From CAYVSF01 sp046482855 (GTDB taxonomy: Bacteria; Bacteroidota; Bacteroidia; Bacteroidales; UBA12077): DNA of 27,510 nt. This document shows, piece after piece, positions 7,656 to 15,193 of this stretch. The stretch spans positions 1 to 27,510 of the forward strand of contig JAWOEH010000131.1 in NCBI GenBank assembly GCA_046482855.1, written 5' to 3'. Position 1 is the first letter of the stretch, and each line of letters starts with the position of its first letter. A model generated the notes under the pieces. That model searched no databases. It worked only from the letters and a program-made list of their open reading frames with translations, and was not told the origin of the DNA. The position numbers and the translations under genes were made by a program.

Positions 7656-8567
7656 ATGAAAACCAGTACCATTACTAAAAGCTACTTTAACATCATCTCG
7701 GTAACCGTGATGATCATGCTTGTGGGGATTTCCACCGCGCTATATCTTTCCGAAGCCTTCTCAGCACCTCTGTTTGTTCTGGCACTCATTGTCTCCATTT
7801 TAATTGCCAGCTCCATCCACATCTCCGACCAGTGGGAAAAGGCAGTGGTATTACGTATGGGCCGCTACATTGGCTTGCGCGGCCCTGGTCTCTTCTTCAT
7901 CATTCCCATCATCGATCGCATTGACAACTAAATCGATCAACGCATTCGGGTAACGGACTTTAAAGCAGAGCAAACACTTACCAAGGATACCGTACCTGTA
8001 AATGTAGATGCTGTTGTTTACTGGACTGTTTGGGATGTAGAGAAGGCAGCATTGGAAGTACAGGAATACGTAAAGGCCATTGCTTACATTGCCCAAACGG
8101 GGTTACGCGACATCATTGGCAAGCATGAATTGGCTGATTTGTTGCAGGAAAGAGACCAAATAGCCAGCGACTTGCAAAAGATACTGGATGCTGCAACTGA
8201 CCCGTGGGGCATCACCTGTCAAAATGTGGGCATCAAGGACATCGTCATCCCTCCCGCTCTGGCCGATGCCATGAGTAAGCAGGCACAGGCCGAGCGTGAG
8301 CGTCGTGCACGTGTAATTCTGGGTACTGCCGAAACTGAGATTGCTGAAAAATTCTCCATTGCCAGTGAGCGTTACAAAAACAATCCTGTAGCCTTACATC
8401 TGCGAGGCATGAATATGCTATTCGAAGGGCTAAAAGAAAAAGGCTCCATGGTGATTGTTCCAAGTTCGGCACTGGACAGCATGAACCTGGGTGCCATGGG
8501 CGGTCTTGTTTCATTGGCCAAAAGCAACGATGATTTTACTAAAGACCCAAAAAACCAAACATCATGA
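7656..8567 (+). pseudogene. Slipin (SPFH/stomatin-like) gene with an in-frame stop codon
   Basis: Two membrane helices (about residues 10-55) lead into an SPFH domain: EKAVVLRMGRYIGLRGPGLF is typical stomatin/slipin sequence. A TAA at 7929-7931 ends it after 91 residues, but the same frame continues without any further stop for 211 codons with perfect family sequence (IDQRIRVTDFKAEQTLTKD, later AQAERERRARVILGTAE). One base change from a Tyr, Lys, Gln, Glu, Leu or Ser codon would explain the stop; homologues generally have an aromatic residue near here. Slipins form ring oligomers in membranes. The 3' end overlaps the next start by four bases (ATGA), so the operon order is GntR-slipin-lipoprotein. 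Either a true nonsense mutation or a base-calling error; the downstream half would need re-initiation, for example at 8052. Confidence 0.8.
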
Positions 8568-9621
8568 AACATTTAAGTCAACTAGTAGTGGCAGTACTCA
8601 TCCTTTCAGGCTGCCAACTGAACACCGGCATGCAGACTTCACAAGAAGTAATAGAACACTATGCCAGTCAGGATCTGCTGAATGCAACCATAATTGTCGG
8701 AAACAACGACAGCATTCTGTATCAGGGCAACTACGGTTTTGCCAATAAGGAAAACCAAGCTCCTATTACACCCGATACGCAATTTCCAATCCACTTTGTT
8801 TCGCAACAATTTATAGCCACGGGCATCTTGCTACTACAGGAAGATGGGGCACTGGATATTGAGGAGCCCATTGACAACTACATGGAGGTGCCTGCTACAC
8901 TCCGCGGTATTCCCATCAAGTATTTTATGACGAACACATCGGGCATCGCCAATTACGCCGCCAATCGGGTTTCGGCAAACCTGGACTCAATAGTTGCATT
9001 TCATCGCTCCCAAAAGCAACCACAAGCTGCACCCAATGAGCAATTCCAATACAACAATTCCAACTTTGTCTTTTTGCCCTGCTAATCGAAAGAGTAGCCA
9101 ATCAGCCCTATGCCGATTTTATGCAAACACGCATTTTCGATGCTGCAGGTTTGCACAACACCTATATTTACCATGGAAACAAAAGCAACTACGCCATGGG
9201 GTACGATGTGAATGGAGACAAAAGCCAAGCCATCCAGGCTGCCGCCGAGGGCAACATCATATCCACACGTAACGATTTGCAAAAGTGGGATCATGCACTA
9301 TTTGAAGGCAACCTGCTTAGCAAAGTCAGCAAAGAAGAGATGTTTGCCTTTCGCTACCTGAATGATGGTTCGCTCATTGACTATGGACTGGGATGGAACA
9401 TCAACAATACGCCAAAAGGAAATTCCTTGTTCGAACATCTTACCAACAGAAAGGATAGAAGGAAAATAAAATTGGTTTCGCATACCGGTAAAATCAATTA
9501 TTATGCAGCTTATTATCAGCATAATTTGGCTACCGACGAATACGTGATCTTCCTGACAAATCAAGTGCGACCCGAACACGTCGATTTGATTGCTACGATA
9601 AATAAAACACTGGAGAATTAG
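8564..9621 (+). pseudogene. Serine beta-lactamase/PBP-fold lipoprotein, frameshifted and lacking the catalytic Ser-Lys
   Basis: The first part (8564-9085) has a lipoprotein signal with lipobox ILSGC (Cys17), then the class C beta-lactamase/esterase fold. The fold continues at once in another frame from about 9076 to 9621 (ERVANQPYADFMQTRIFDAAG), so a single-base deletion near 9071-9079, next to a T run, breaks the gene; repaired length would be about 352 residues. Homologues have an S-V-S-K-Q-F motif; here it reads F78-V-S-Q81-Q-F, so both nucleophile Ser and general-base Lys are gone. The Y-x-N motif (QYNNSNF), the TNTSGI loop and the late HTG are retained. The ancestor was therefore probably a binding pseudo-enzyme before the frameshift. 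The start overlaps the slipin stop. Confidence 0.8.
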
Positions 9622-9658
9622 CATTTCGGAGATCTACTTGCACGTAATTTCCTGTCAT

Positions 9659-9710
9659 AAACCAATGGGCCGTTCAAAATAGTATCCTTTTTTGAACGGC
9701 CCATTGGTTT
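9659..9710. terminator. 21-bp perfect hairpin after the GntR-slipin operon
   Basis: Arms at 9659-9679 and 9690-9710 are perfectly complementary over 21 bp, with a 10-base loop. The GC-rich core (GGGCCGTTC and its complement) is flanked by A-rich and T-rich stem ends (AAACC / GGTTT). It lies 37 bases after the last stop codon, so a factor-independent terminator is likely even though no long U tract follows. It could also be a small palindromic repeat. Confidence 0.55.
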
Positions 9711-9866
9711 ACCTGCGAAAGAGGTACCTCTCCTTATCGGAAAAGAAACATTGCATACGCATATCCTGCTACAAGCAAAAAACAAGGTGCTTTCCAACTT
9801 CCTTGCCTTCATTTTCGTTAAGCTAACAGTTTCAATAGAAACCAACAGAAAAACAGGTGGAAAATT

Positions 9867-10244
9867 ATGGGGTATTGTATATCCGTGTTAAAAAATGAGA
9901 GCGTTATCGTTTGTAATCATCGCGGAACCATTGAGCCAGATGAGTTAGGAGCAGCCTGGCAAGCTATACTGAACAAGGCTGAATTTTCGGAATTAGACTA
10001 TAACCTCCTGACAGATATTAGAGAAACAACCATTACCTCATCAGAGGAAGAGCTCCTTTCGATGCTGGATTTTCTGAATTCCTTCAGATCTATCCTAACA
10101 GGGAAACGGCTGGCCTTAATTGCGGACACGCCTCAAGCAACGGCTCTTTCCATGCTATTTGAATACCGCATACCCAATGATTTAGGGATGCTAACGAAAA
10201 CTTTCAGTACTCCGGAAGCGGCTCTTCGATTCGTAAAAAAATAG
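9867..10244 (+). CDS. STAS/SpoIIAA-like conserved hypothetical protein
   Basis: 125 residues, soluble, no signal peptide. The alternating strand-helix pattern starts with ISVLKNESVIVCNHRGTI, then a helix (ELGAAWQAILNK), a central strand (YNLLTDIRETTIT), a long helix (EEELLSMLDFLNSFRS), a third strand (KRLALIADT) and a last helix STPEAALRFVKK. This order and length fit SpoIIAA/STAS-fold proteins that are common as single genes in Bacteroidota, where they may mediate partner binding. No conserved phosphorylatable Ser could be assigned with confidence. It stands alone, preceded by the operon hairpin and followed by a gap of nearly 400 bases, so it is probably monocistronic. Confidence 0.75.
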   Translation: MGYCISVLKNESVIVCNHRGTIEPDELGAAWQAILNKAEFSELDYNLLTDIRETTITSSEEELLSMLDFLNSFRSILTGKRLALIADTPQATALSMLFEYRIPNDLGMLTKTFSTPEAALRFVKK

Positions 10245-10637
10245 CCCTTCAATAGAAGCAGGTACCCATCAAATCGTTATTACTCGACAATTAACATGCT
10301 ATAAAGGTTTCTCTTAAAACCTAACGGGTATGCTTGCTTTTTGTCAAAACTTCACGTAAATTGAATGGAGCGAAAAAAGGGATCTTTGCCCACACAAGAC
10401 AGAGGTAGATCCTTGATAACTCCCTCTCTCTGAAACACTCATCAACGGGGTTGTCCGTATTTTGTTAATGGGATTATAACATGCTGTTGAAAGAAACAGA
10501 ACATGTTGGACACAATAACAGGAAAAACCCGGGAAGATGTGTATAATACCGAATAGTAATAATCGCTAAAATCCAGTACGTGAAAGAAACAGCTCAACAG
10601 GAATAGAATATCTACCTGAAAACAAAACTATCGTTTT
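10245..10637. other. 393-base leader region before the glycan locus
   Basis: No convincing gene is present. A weak hairpin AGGTTT/AAACCT lies at 10305-10322 and may end the upstream gene. An imperfect inverted repeat lies at 10478-10507 (AACATGCTGTT against AACAG-AA-CATGTT), flanked further out by TTGTCC at 10451-10456 and GGACA near 10508-10512. These could form a structured leader or operator for the GT4-GH130-GT4 operon, whose promoter must lie here; no exact TAnnTTTG box was found. Confidence 0.35.
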
Positions 10638-12932
10638 ATGAAAATAGCCTATATTGGTACCTATGTCCCACGTATGTGCGGGATAGCCACCTTTACCCAG
10701 AATCTTTTTTACGCCATGATGCCCACCATGGGGACTTCCGATCTTAAAAATCCTGTCAACAAAAATCGAGTCGAAGGGTTTGTCGTGGCGCTTGACGATC
10801 CGGAACAAACTTATGCCTACCCTCCAGAGGTAAAAATGTCAATCCGGCAGGAACATTTACGCGACTATCTAAAAGCAGCCAAATTCATTAATTACAGTGG
10901 TGCTGACATCTGTGTACTGGAGCATGAATTTGGTATCTTTGGAGGACAAAACGGACTCTATATACTTTCCCTGCTACACAGGCTTGAGATTCCCTTGTTG
11001 GTAACCTTGCATACCATTGTTAAGCAACCCTCCTACAACGAAAAAGCAGTGCTGCAACAAATCTGCAAAATGGCCAATAAGGTTGTAGTTATGAGCGAAA
11101 AAGCCATTGAATTCCTCACCCGGATTTATGGTGTAAACAGGGATAAGATTGCGTTTATCGAGCATGGGGTACCAGAAATTCAGTTTCATCAGGCACAAGC
11201 GAAACGGGAATTCAAATTCGAAAAGAAAAAACTCATCCTCACTTTTGGTATCCTCAGTAGGAATAAAGGCATTGAAACGGTTATAAAAGCGTTGCCAAAA
11301 GTAGTAAAACGCTACCCCGATGTGCTCTACCTGGTATTGGGAAAAACCCACCCAAATGTATTGCGTCATTCCGGTGAGGAGTACCGTAACTACCTGCAAC
11401 TTTTAGTGAAGAGTTTGCAGCTCAATAATCACGTATCTTTCATCAATGAGTTTATCCATCAGGAAGAGTTAAGCAAGTACCTGTCGGCCACCGATGTGTA
11501 CATTACCCCTTATCTGAATGAGGCACAGATTACCAGTGGAACCCTCTCCTATGCTATCGGTGCCGGGGCGGCCGTGGTTTCCACCCCCTATTGGCATGCC
11601 ACCGAATTATTGGCCGAAGGGCGCGGGCGACTGTTTCCTTTTAACGATTCCGAGAAACTGGCTGAGATCCTTCTGGAGCTATTCGACAAGCCCCAAGTGC
11701 TGAAAGATCTTCGCACAAAAGCTTATGAATATGGCAAAACACTCACCTGGCCTAAGCTGGGTAAACGTTATGTGAACACGGTTCGGGAGATCCTTTCCTC
11801 TGAGCCGTTAATAACAAAAAAGAAAAAGGAAGGCTCCATCGATCCATTGTTGCTGCCCCCTTTCTCGCTCGACCATCTCAAACGTTTAACCGATGATACC
11901 GGCATCATTCAGCATGCAAAATTTGGCATTCCGAACCTGAAAGAAGGATACTGCCTCGACGATAATGCCCGTGCGTTAATTGCCGTACTTATGACTTACT
12001 GGCAAAAGAAAGATAAATCGGCACTGGCACTTGCACCGGTCTATCTGAGTTACATACATTATATGCAGAACAAAGACGGCACCTTTCGCAACTTCTTGAG
12101 TTTCAATCGAAACTTCCTGGATGAAGTAGGTTCAGAAGACTCCTTTGGCCGGACGATTTGGGCTCTTGGTTACCTGATGCATAAAGCCCCTAATGATGCT
12201 TATTACCAAACCGCCCGATTGCTTTTTTTTGAGGCGGTCCCCAATTTCCTGGCTATCCGATCCATACGGGGCATTGCCAATACCATGATAGGGCTAAGCT
12301 ATTACCTGCGCAGCAACCCTTTTGACGAAGAGTTGACGGAAACCTTACGCGATTTGGCCTGGAAGTTAATGCATGCCTATCGTGAAAATAGCTCAACAGA
12401 GTGGCATTGGTTTGAATCGCTCCTGGCTTATGATAATGGGATGCTACCCCTGGCTTTGTTACATGCCTCCGAGCACCTGAATGACGAAACCATTCAAGAA
12501 ACAGCACTCAAAACAACCGAGTTTCTTACCGAGAAAACCTTAAACGATGGCTATTTATCAATCATTGGAAATGAAAACTGGTACGAAAAAGAGGGACAGC
12601 GCTCACATTTTGCCCAACAACCTGTAGATGCCTTAGCCATGGTACTCATGTACCATCAGGCTTACCGCATAACGCACAAAAGAGTGTATTTAAACAAGCT
12701 GTTCACCTCCTTCATGTGGTTTTTAGGAGAAAACGACTTGCGTATGAGTTTGTTTGACTTTGAAACTCAGGGCTGTTGCGACGGCTTTGAACGCCATGGG
12801 GTAAACCGCAACCAGGGAGCAGAAAGTACACTCGCCTACATAATCTCTCATCTAACTGTCCTACAGGCATTTGAAGAAGACGAACAGCATAAGCCCGCCT
12901 ATAAAAAAGAAACGGGTATCACCACCTATTAA
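10638..12932 (+). CDS. GT4-type glycosyltransferase fused to a C-terminal alpha-helical (toroid-like) domain
   Basis: 764 residues. The N-terminal about 385 residues are a GT-B, family GT4 enzyme: MKIAYIGTYVPRMCGIATF opens the first Rossmann fold, EHEFGIFGG (95-103) follows, and FGILSRNKGIE (203-213) begins the nucleotide-sugar domain. The usual E-x7-E donor motif is altered to NEAQITSGTLSYA (294-306), where the second Glu is missing. From about 400 to 764 lies an all-helical region with LDDNARALIA and, near the end, QGAESTLAYI, resembling (alpha/alpha) toroids of glycan enzymes. No signal peptide: cytosolic. It is the first gene of an operon with GH130 (10 bases apart) and another GT4 (17 bases further), so retaining transfer of a hexose, possibly mannose, is inferred from context. 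Confidence 0.88.
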   Translation: MKIAYIGTYVPRMCGIATFTQNLFYAMMPTMGTSDLKNPVNKNRVEGFVVALDDPEQTYAYPPEVKMSIRQEHLRDYLKAAKFINYSGADICVLEHEFGIFGGQNGLYILSLLHRLEIPLLVTLHTIVKQPSYNEKAVLQQICKMANKVVVMSEKAIEFLTRIYGVNRDKIAFIEHGVPEIQFHQAQAKREFKFEKKKLILTFGILSRNKGIETVIKALPKVVKRYPDVLYLVLGKTHPNVLRHSGEEYRNYLQLLVKSLQLNNHVSFINEFIHQEELSKYLSATDVYITPYLNEAQITSGTLSYAIGAGAAVVSTPYWHATELLAEGRGRLFPFNDSEKLAEILLELFDKPQVLKDLRTKAYEYGKTLTWPKLGKRYVNTVREILSSEPLITKKKKEGSIDPLLLPPFSLDHLKRLTDDTGIIQHAKFGIPNLKEGYCLDDNARALIAVLMTYWQKKDKSALALAPVYLSYIHYMQNKDGTFRNFLSFNRNFLDEVGSEDSFGRTIWALGYLMHKAPNDAYYQTARLLFFEAVPNFLAIRSIRGIANTMIGLSYYLRSNPFDEELTETLRDLAWKLMHAYRENSSTEWHWFESLLAYDNGMLPLALLHASEHLNDETIQETALKTTEFLTEKTLNDGYLSIIGNENWYEKEGQRSHFAQQPVDALAMVLMYHQAYRITHKRVYLNKLFTSFMWFLGENDLRMSLFDFETQGCCDGFERHGVNRNQGAESTLAYIISHLTVLQAFEEDEQHKPAYKKETGITTY

Positions 12933-12942
12933 AAAGTAGTGT

Positions 12943-13869
12943 ATGTTAGTAAAGCGATTCGACAAAAATCCCATACTTACAGCAAAAGATGTCCCCTACC
13001 CGGTAGTTACCGTGCACAACGCTGCTGTAGTAAAACACCAAAAGCAATACATCATGCTGTTTCGTTCGCATAAGCGCAACGGAAGGAGTATCTTGGGAAA
13101 AGCGATAAGCCATGATGGTTTTCACTTTGAAGTGGACAACACCCCATTTATGGAGCCGGCAAAATCCGGGATATTCAAAGAATACGAAGCCTATGGGGTG
13201 GAAGATCCTCGTATTGTTTCTATCGACGGGCATTACTTAATCACTTACAGTGCCTACTCCTCAAACGGCGTTCGAATTGGGCTGGCACGAACCGACGACT
13301 TTGTACACCTGGAGCGTATTGCACTGATAACGGAAGCGGACTACCGGAATGTGGTGATCTTTCCCGAAAAATTCGAAGGGCTCTATGCCCGTCTCGATCG
13401 TCCGCACTCCGAAATATCGCCCTGGTCGATATGGATTTCCTACTCGCCCGATTTAGTGCATTGGGGCCAATCGGAACTCATCATGAAACCCTTACCATAC
13501 CATTGGGATGAGATGAAAATTGGCCCCGGAGCAACGCCTATTCGCACACCACGTGGATGGTTAAACATTTATCATGGTGTATTCCCCACAATGGATGGTT
13601 CGGTATACCGACTGGGGGTTGCCCTACACGATCTAAAAAATCCGGCAAAAATCATTGCCGTAGGTGACGAGTGGATATTGCAACCCGAGGATCCATGGGA
13701 ACTTACCGGTTATGTGCACAATGTGGTATTTAGTTGTGCTGCTGTACCTGAAGAGGATGGTTCCCTAAAACTCTATTGGGGAGGAGCCGATACAGTTATG
13801 TGTGCAGGCACCGCTAACATTGAAGCCTTGGTAAATCACTGCCTGCAACCTTCGCGACCCGCTCTGTAA
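12943..13869 (+). CDS. GH130 family mannoside phosphorylase-like enzyme
   Basis: 308 residues, the typical size of single-domain five-bladed-propeller GH130 enzymes. Family motifs are present: GVEDPR with the catalytic Asp88, ARLDRPHSE (149-157), KIGPGATPI (192-200), GWLNIYHG (205-212) and YWGGADTVM (278-286). GH130 members cleave beta-mannosides by phosphorolysis or, in some subfamilies, hydrolysis. The conserved Arg in LDRP and the His of YHG are the residues that hold phosphate in characterised phosphorylases, so phosphorolysis is favoured, but linkage is not predictable. No signal peptide, therefore intracellular. It sits between two glycosyltransferases with short gaps, which points to a shared cytosolic glycan rather than uptake of external mannan. 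Confidence 0.93.
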   Translation: MLVKRFDKNPILTAKDVPYPVVTVHNAAVVKHQKQYIMLFRSHKRNGRSILGKAISHDGFHFEVDNTPFMEPAKSGIFKEYEAYGVEDPRIVSIDGHYLITYSAYSSNGVRIGLARTDDFVHLERIALITEADYRNVVIFPEKFEGLYARLDRPHSEISPWSIWISYSPDLVHWGQSELIMKPLPYHWDEMKIGPGATPIRTPRGWLNIYHGVFPTMDGSVYRLGVALHDLKNPAKIIAVGDEWILQPEDPWELTGYVHNVVFSCAAVPEEDGSLKLYWGGADTVMCAGTANIEALVNHCLQPSRPAL

Positions 13870-13886
13870 TACTAAAAACAACTGAT

Positions 13887-14900
13887 ATGAAACTAGCCGT
13901 GTTAGCTCCGATTGTTTGGCGCACACCACCACGCAAATATGGACCCTGGGAACAAGTGGCCTCAAACATTGCCGAAGGAATGGTACAGCGAGGCATTGAT
14001 GTAACCCTTTTTGCCACAGCCAACGCAAGCACAAAAGGAACCTTAAAATACATTGCCCACGAACCTTATGGCGAAGCTCCGGAAATGGATCCCAAAGTGT
14101 GGGAATGCCTGCACATCAGCAATCTAATGGAACAGGCACACCAGTACGATTTGATTCACAACCATTTCGATTTTTTGCCATTAACCTATTCCAAACTCAT
14201 AAAAACCCCAATGGTAACCACCATCCATGGGTTTTCGTCACCTAAAATCCTACCGGTTTTTCAACGCTACGACAACCACACTCATTATGTCTCCATCAGC
14301 GATTCGGATCGCTCCCCATTACTCAATTATATGGCAACTGTATACAATGGCATTGACACAAAAGAGTTTACCTTTTGTAAGCAACCGGATGATTACCTAT
14401 TATACTTCGGACGCATACACCCTGAAAAGGGAACCTACGAATCGATACAGATTGCCAGGCAAGCCCGTAAAAAGCTGATCATTTCCGGTTTTATACAGGA
14501 TGCAGCCTATTTTGAAGAAAAAATACAGCCTTATATCAATGATGATGACATTGTGTACGTGGGCAACTCGGGACCCACTGAGCGAGATAAATTATTAGGC
14601 AAAGCCAGTGCCTTGCTCCACCCGATTAGTTTTGATGAACCCTTCGGACTGAGTGTAGCCGAAGCCATGTTATGTGGAACCCCGGTAATTGCTTTTAAGC
14701 GAGGGTCGATGCCTGAACTGATCGAAGATAGTAAAACCGGTTTTCTGGTCTCCTCAATGGAGGAAGCAGTAAGTGCTGTTGCCCGTATTCCGGAAATCGA
14801 CAGAACCTACTGCCACTGGTATGCAAGCGAAAAATTCAGTCGCGATAAGATGATTGAGGGTTATCTGGAGGTATACCGCAGAATTTTTGAATCGTTGTAA
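13887..14900 (+). CDS. GT4-family glycosyltransferase
   Basis: 337 residues with a complete GT-B architecture. The N-terminal fold begins MKLAVLAPIVWRTPPRKYGP and contains HNHFDFLPL; TVYNGIDTKEF (151-161) marks the interdomain junction, FGRIHPEKG (174-182) starts the donor domain, and EPFGLSVAE (251-259) is an intact E-x7-E motif binding the nucleotide sugar. Retaining transfer from a GDP- or UDP-sugar is expected; the donor cannot be read directly. It is the third gene of the GT4-GH130-GT4 operon and resembles a family often found with GH130 in Bacteroidota. There is no transmembrane segment or signal peptide, so it acts in the cytosol or at the inner face of the membrane. A mobile-type repeat follows its stop. 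Confidence 0.93.
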   Translation: MKLAVLAPIVWRTPPRKYGPWEQVASNIAEGMVQRGIDVTLFATANASTKGTLKYIAHEPYGEAPEMDPKVWECLHISNLMEQAHQYDLIHNHFDFLPLTYSKLIKTPMVTTIHGFSSPKILPVFQRYDNHTHYVSISDSDRSPLLNYMATVYNGIDTKEFTFCKQPDDYLLYFGRIHPEKGTYESIQIARQARKKLIISGFIQDAAYFEEKIQPYINDDDIVYVGNSGPTERDKLLGKASALLHPISFDEPFGLSVAEAMLCGTPVIAFKRGSMPELIEDSKTGFLVSSMEEAVSAVARIPEIDRTYCHWYASEKFSRDKMIEGYLEVYRRIFESL

Positions 14901-14960
14901 AATAGTTGCCGACTATAAAACATACGACTATAATAGAATCATTAGTGTCCGGGAAAAAAA

Positions 14961-15111
14961 TTAGATTGCTTCACTACGCTTGCAATAATCGGCAACTTTG
15001 AGAGGTTCAGGGCGGATGGGGTTGGTTTTGGGCAAAAGCCGAAAACCAACCCCATCCGCCCTGTCAAATCTAATACAAGCAGGTCTTTGCGAGGGAACCG
15101 AAGCAATCTAA
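14961..15111. repeat. MITE/REP-like element with terminal and internal inverted repeats
   Basis: A 151-base element is bounded by exact 12-bp terminal inverted repeats, TTAGATTGCTTC (14961-14972) and GAAGCAATCTAA (15100-15111). Its middle is a 22-bp perfect stem, arms 15008-15029 and 15042-15063, with a short GGC-AAAA-GCC inner stem. The ends resemble the GATTGCTTC...TTGCGAG...GAAGCAATC repeats dispersed in many bacterial genomes. No coding capacity. It fills most of the space between the convergent glycan genes, and the central stem may also terminate both transcripts. Confidence 0.7.
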
Positions 15112-15193
15112 ACATGTTAATCCAAATTTCTCCGGACAATAGTGTAATAGAATCTAAAAAAGCTGAAAACATACGGTAAAGGCACTCAGAAAA

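Noticed and set aside
8052..8567. Separate gene for the second half of slipin
   Set aside because: The same reading frame and family sequence continue directly across the stop, so it is one interrupted gene.
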